Shown one piece after another: positions 61,957 to 64,000 of a DNA stretch of 64,000 nt. Under the pieces are notes generated by a model. That model had not been told where the DNA came from. It made no database searches and saw nothing but the letters and a program-made list of their open reading frames with translations. The DNA comes from Cladopsammia gracilis. Lineage: Eukaryota; Cnidaria; Anthozoa; Scleractinia; Dendrophylliidae. The stretch is from contig JAJGOT010000323.1 in the NCBI GenBank assembly GCA_022457155.1, positions 444,001 through 508,000 on the forward strand, given 5' to 3'. The stretch's first letter is position 1. Every line of letters begins with the position of its first letter. The position numbers and the translations under genes are program-made.

Positions 61957-63678
61957 GTAAAGTATTTTTTAAGCGTGTCATTTTTATTCCAAATTAAGTT
62001 ATTTAACCTTTGTTGTCTCCCTCAGGCTGAATATCGATGGTCTTCTGGTATATTTTCCGTACGACTACATTTATCCGGAGCAGTATTCTTACATGATGGA
62101 GTTGAAACGAACTCTTGATGCCAAGGTACTGATTTGTGGATACTGCTGTGGATAAATTAATACCTTGCAAACTCACCGATACGCATCAGACTTTTGCACG
62201 TGGGTCGACTGACTGGTTGTAAACCCTTTGCAATAGCCAGTAATGTTATTAAAGCTTATAATTTATGAAGTGTTGGGGAAACCAGTCATTTCACTGTGTT
62301 TTGATGTACCTATTCTTATCAAATCTCAAGATTCCCAACCCTTCCCCTCCCCCCTCCTCCCCCTCCCTTCCCCCCTCCTCCCCCTCCCTTCCCCCACATA
62401 ATCAGCAGATACATACATGTAACTTAGCCAGCCCAAGACTCTGCCCTGAGTGCTCTATAAGTTACATTTATTTTAATTTTCAGTTCTTGTTCTCTTGTTC
62501 TTAGGGTCACTGTCTTCTGGAGATGCCTTCTGGGACTGGCAAAACAATATCCCTGCTGTCATTAATTGTTGCCTACATTTTGGTAATTATAGATTTGGAC
62601 CTTTTGTTTAGCAAAATCAAGGGTCAGCACATAGAAGAATCATTGGATGTCTGGGAAATTATGACAAAATTTCTTACTGATCATGAATCTATATATGGCT
62701 GTACGTCTGCTGGGTTCTAAGTTGACTAAAATATTATCTATAATTTTAACCACTTGTCTTCGATTCTCTGTTTATTAGATTTGGACCTGTTTTTTTAGTC
62801 AAAGTCAGGGGTGAACATGTAGAAGCGCCATTGGATGTCTGAGAAATGACTGCAAAAATTTCTATTGATTATCTAGTACTGTTTATGTATTGCTGTATAT
62901 CTGCTGGGTTCTCAATTAACTCAAATAATTTCTATAATTTTTAACCACTTGTCTTCTCAGGCCACCATTTATTAGTCTGCAGAAATGATTGTCTTTCCAG
63001 AATTACATTTAAAAAGTCATTCATGTGGTGAACAAGATGCTTTCCACTGTTAATCCACTACTATTATTTCCTGATTTTTTTAATTATCAAGTGAAAGATG
63101 AGGTGAGGGAGGGTATCTGTATAATAATATTAAAACTTAATTTAATAATAAATTATTGTTATTTGCTATTTCTTGACATCAGGCCAAACCTCTTGAGCTG
63201 TCCAAACTCATCTACTGCTCTCGTACTGTTCCAGAATTAGAGAAGGTACGTGTCAGTCAATGATGCTTCTGTCAAGTATTTCATGTATTTTATTGTTTAT
63301 GTACAAGGTGCTAATTGCAGTACACAAGACAATATTATTGATCAATTTTCATTAGTCTATGCAAATAAGTCAGAATATATTCCAATGTGTCCAACTGTAT
63401 CATGTATACCAGTACTCAAATTTACGCCAATTTTTACAAAAATAGCATTGTGTGATAAACTGGCAAATAAAGTGAAGGTACATGTACTGCAGTAATAAGG
63501 TCACTTTATCATGTTGAAGCCAGAGATCAGGTGATCCAGATTAAATTTATGTGTTTTTCTACAGGTTCTGGAAGAGCTGAAAGTGCTTTTAGAGTACTAC
63601 GAACAGGAAACAGGGCAGAAACCCAAGATTTTGGGTTTGGGTCTCAGCTCAAGAAAGAATCTCTGCATTCATCCTGAG
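61952..63678 (+). CDS. ERCC2: TFIIH helicase subunit XPD, 5' part (exons 1-5 of a gene leaving the window)
   Basis: XPD is the 5'-to-3' DNA helicase subunit of TFIIH. It opens DNA around lesions in nucleotide excision repair and contributes structurally to transcription initiation, in the nucleus. Five coding exons join in frame to 120 residues: 61952-61956, 62026-62125, 62505-62582, 63183-63245, 63565-63678, all with GT..AG introns. The start ([20 protein letters not shown]) is diagnostic of XPD. Walker [10 protein letters not shown] places the catalytic lysine at residue 48, and [14 protein letters not shown] (69-82) is motif Ia. [11 protein letters not shown] ends at residue 120, with Cys116 in the position of the first iron-sulphur cysteine; numbering agrees with human XPD. 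The ATG at 61952 matches the conserved MK start split by intron 1. The remaining helicase domain lies beyond the right edge. No damage was seen, so the gene is probably functional. Confidence 0.96.
62026..62125 (+). CDS. ERCC2: ERCC2 exon 2
   Basis: Acceptor TCCCTCAG before 62026, donor GTACTG after 62125. It encodes residues 2 (last base) to 35, ending ELKRTLDAK, the XPD N-terminal signature. Confidence 0.96.
62339..62396 (+). repeat. Pure pyrimidine tract in ERCC2 intron 2
   Basis: About 58 bases consist only of C and T, with a roughly 24-bp unit (CTCCTCCCCCTCCCTTCCCC) present about twice. The complement is G-rich with many G runs. The tract could form triplex or G-quadruplex DNA near the start of the gene. 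Confidence 0.85.
62505..62582 (+). CDS. ERCC2: ERCC2 exon 3 (Walker A)
   Basis: Acceptor GTTCTTAG, donor GTAATTAT. It encodes residues 36-61 with MPSGTGKT; Lys48 is the ATP-binding lysine. Phase 0 at both ends. Confidence 0.95.
62590..62961 (+). repeat. Diverged 186-bp tandem duplication in ERCC2 intron 3
   Basis: Copy 1 (62590-62775) and copy 2 (62776-62961) both run from TAGATTTGGACCT through GTCTGCTGGGTTCT or ATCTGCTGGGTTCT to TTAACCACTTGTCTTC. They differ by many substitutions and small indels, so the duplication is not recent. Confidence 0.85.
63183..63245 (+). CDS. ERCC2: ERCC2 exon 4
   Basis: Acceptor TGACATCAG, donor GTACGT. It encodes residues 62-82, [20 protein letters not shown] plus Lys, containing helicase motif Ia. 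Phase 0 at both ends. Confidence 0.96.
63565..63678 (+). CDS. ERCC2: ERCC2 exon 5
   Basis: Acceptor TTCTACAG, donor GTGTGTG. It encodes residues 83-120, with [12 protein letters not shown] at the end; Cys116 is the first predicted iron-sulphur ligand. Confidence 0.95.
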
Positions 63679-64000
63679 GTGTGTGAATATTACAGTGTAT
63701 CTTGTATTACAGTCAAAGCTCATGTTAGTGGACACCCTTAGGAAACAGAAAAAGTGTGCTTGAAAGGACACTGTCCTGTCAAAATAACTGATCAATCGTG
63801 TTTACTTAATTTCCATGTTATATCACCACCTGGCACCTGGTAGCCAACTGTCAGTTGTTAATTTTGAATGTTAAAGGGAGGGTTTCATGGTTCAGTGCAT
63901 GTGCAAGCTATGACATAACCCATTTAATTTCTTTGTTTAGACCAATTGGAAGTGAGTAGATTGCCTGTGCAAATGTCATGGTCAGTCAGCTGATTGAGTA
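63679..64000 (+). other. Start of ERCC2 intron 5
   Basis: Non-coding as far as visible. A stretch near 63710-63790 (CTCATGTTAGTGGACACCCT, AAAGGACACTGTCCTGTC) has the look of a dispersed repeat, but no boundaries can be shown. Confidence 0.5.

Overview
The window is eukaryotic, animal nuclear DNA. The right end holds spliced exons with GT..AG introns of an XPD/ERCC2 helicase gene and a FAM167-family gene. Compact introns of about 70 to 600 bp, AT-rich DNA and many short inverted-repeat elements would suit a cnidarian, possibly an anthozoan such as a stony coral. That placement is an inference and not proven by the sequence.

Bases 1 to about 57,430 are one continuous head-to-tail satellite array with no credible protein gene. 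Three unit types share a common module. Alpha (about 1.12 kb) carries, in order, a near-perfect 110-bp hairpin, a C-rich 22-bp minisatellite, a TATA-like site, a second imperfect hairpin and an AT-rich tail. Beta (about 2.94 kb) is alpha plus a 1.5-kb insert ending in a transposon right end plus a second AT-rich tail. Gamma (about 2.91 kb) is alpha fused to a second half-alpha that is interrupted by a complete 1.24-kb terminal-inverted-repeat transposon with a 10-bp target duplication. The units form a higher-order repeat, gamma-beta-beta-beta-alpha-alpha, of about 14.0 kb. It is present four times (starts 3913, 17877, 28917, 42914); the second copy has only two betas (11.0 kb). The last unit (55796-57430) has the gamma layout without the transposon, so it is an empty site at the array edge.

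Bases 57,431 to 64,000 are single-copy flank. They hold a 552-bp inverted-repeat element built from GCGATCG motifs with TAA target duplications (57480-58031); a small intronless FAM167-like gene on the minus strand (59256-59612); and a 1,734-bp transposon with 152-bp terminal inverted repeats and an 11-bp target duplication (59798-61531). That transposon carries a frameshifted RecQ-like helicase fragment. Last is the start of ERCC2/XPD on the plus strand: five coding exons and 120 codons, running off the right edge.

The genes do not form a functional cluster. ERCC2 encodes the XPD subunit of TFIIH (repair and transcription initiation) and FAM167 is a small coiled-coil-like protein. The most unusual content is the nested transposon-satellite higher-order repeat and the helicase-carrying transposon beside ERCC2.
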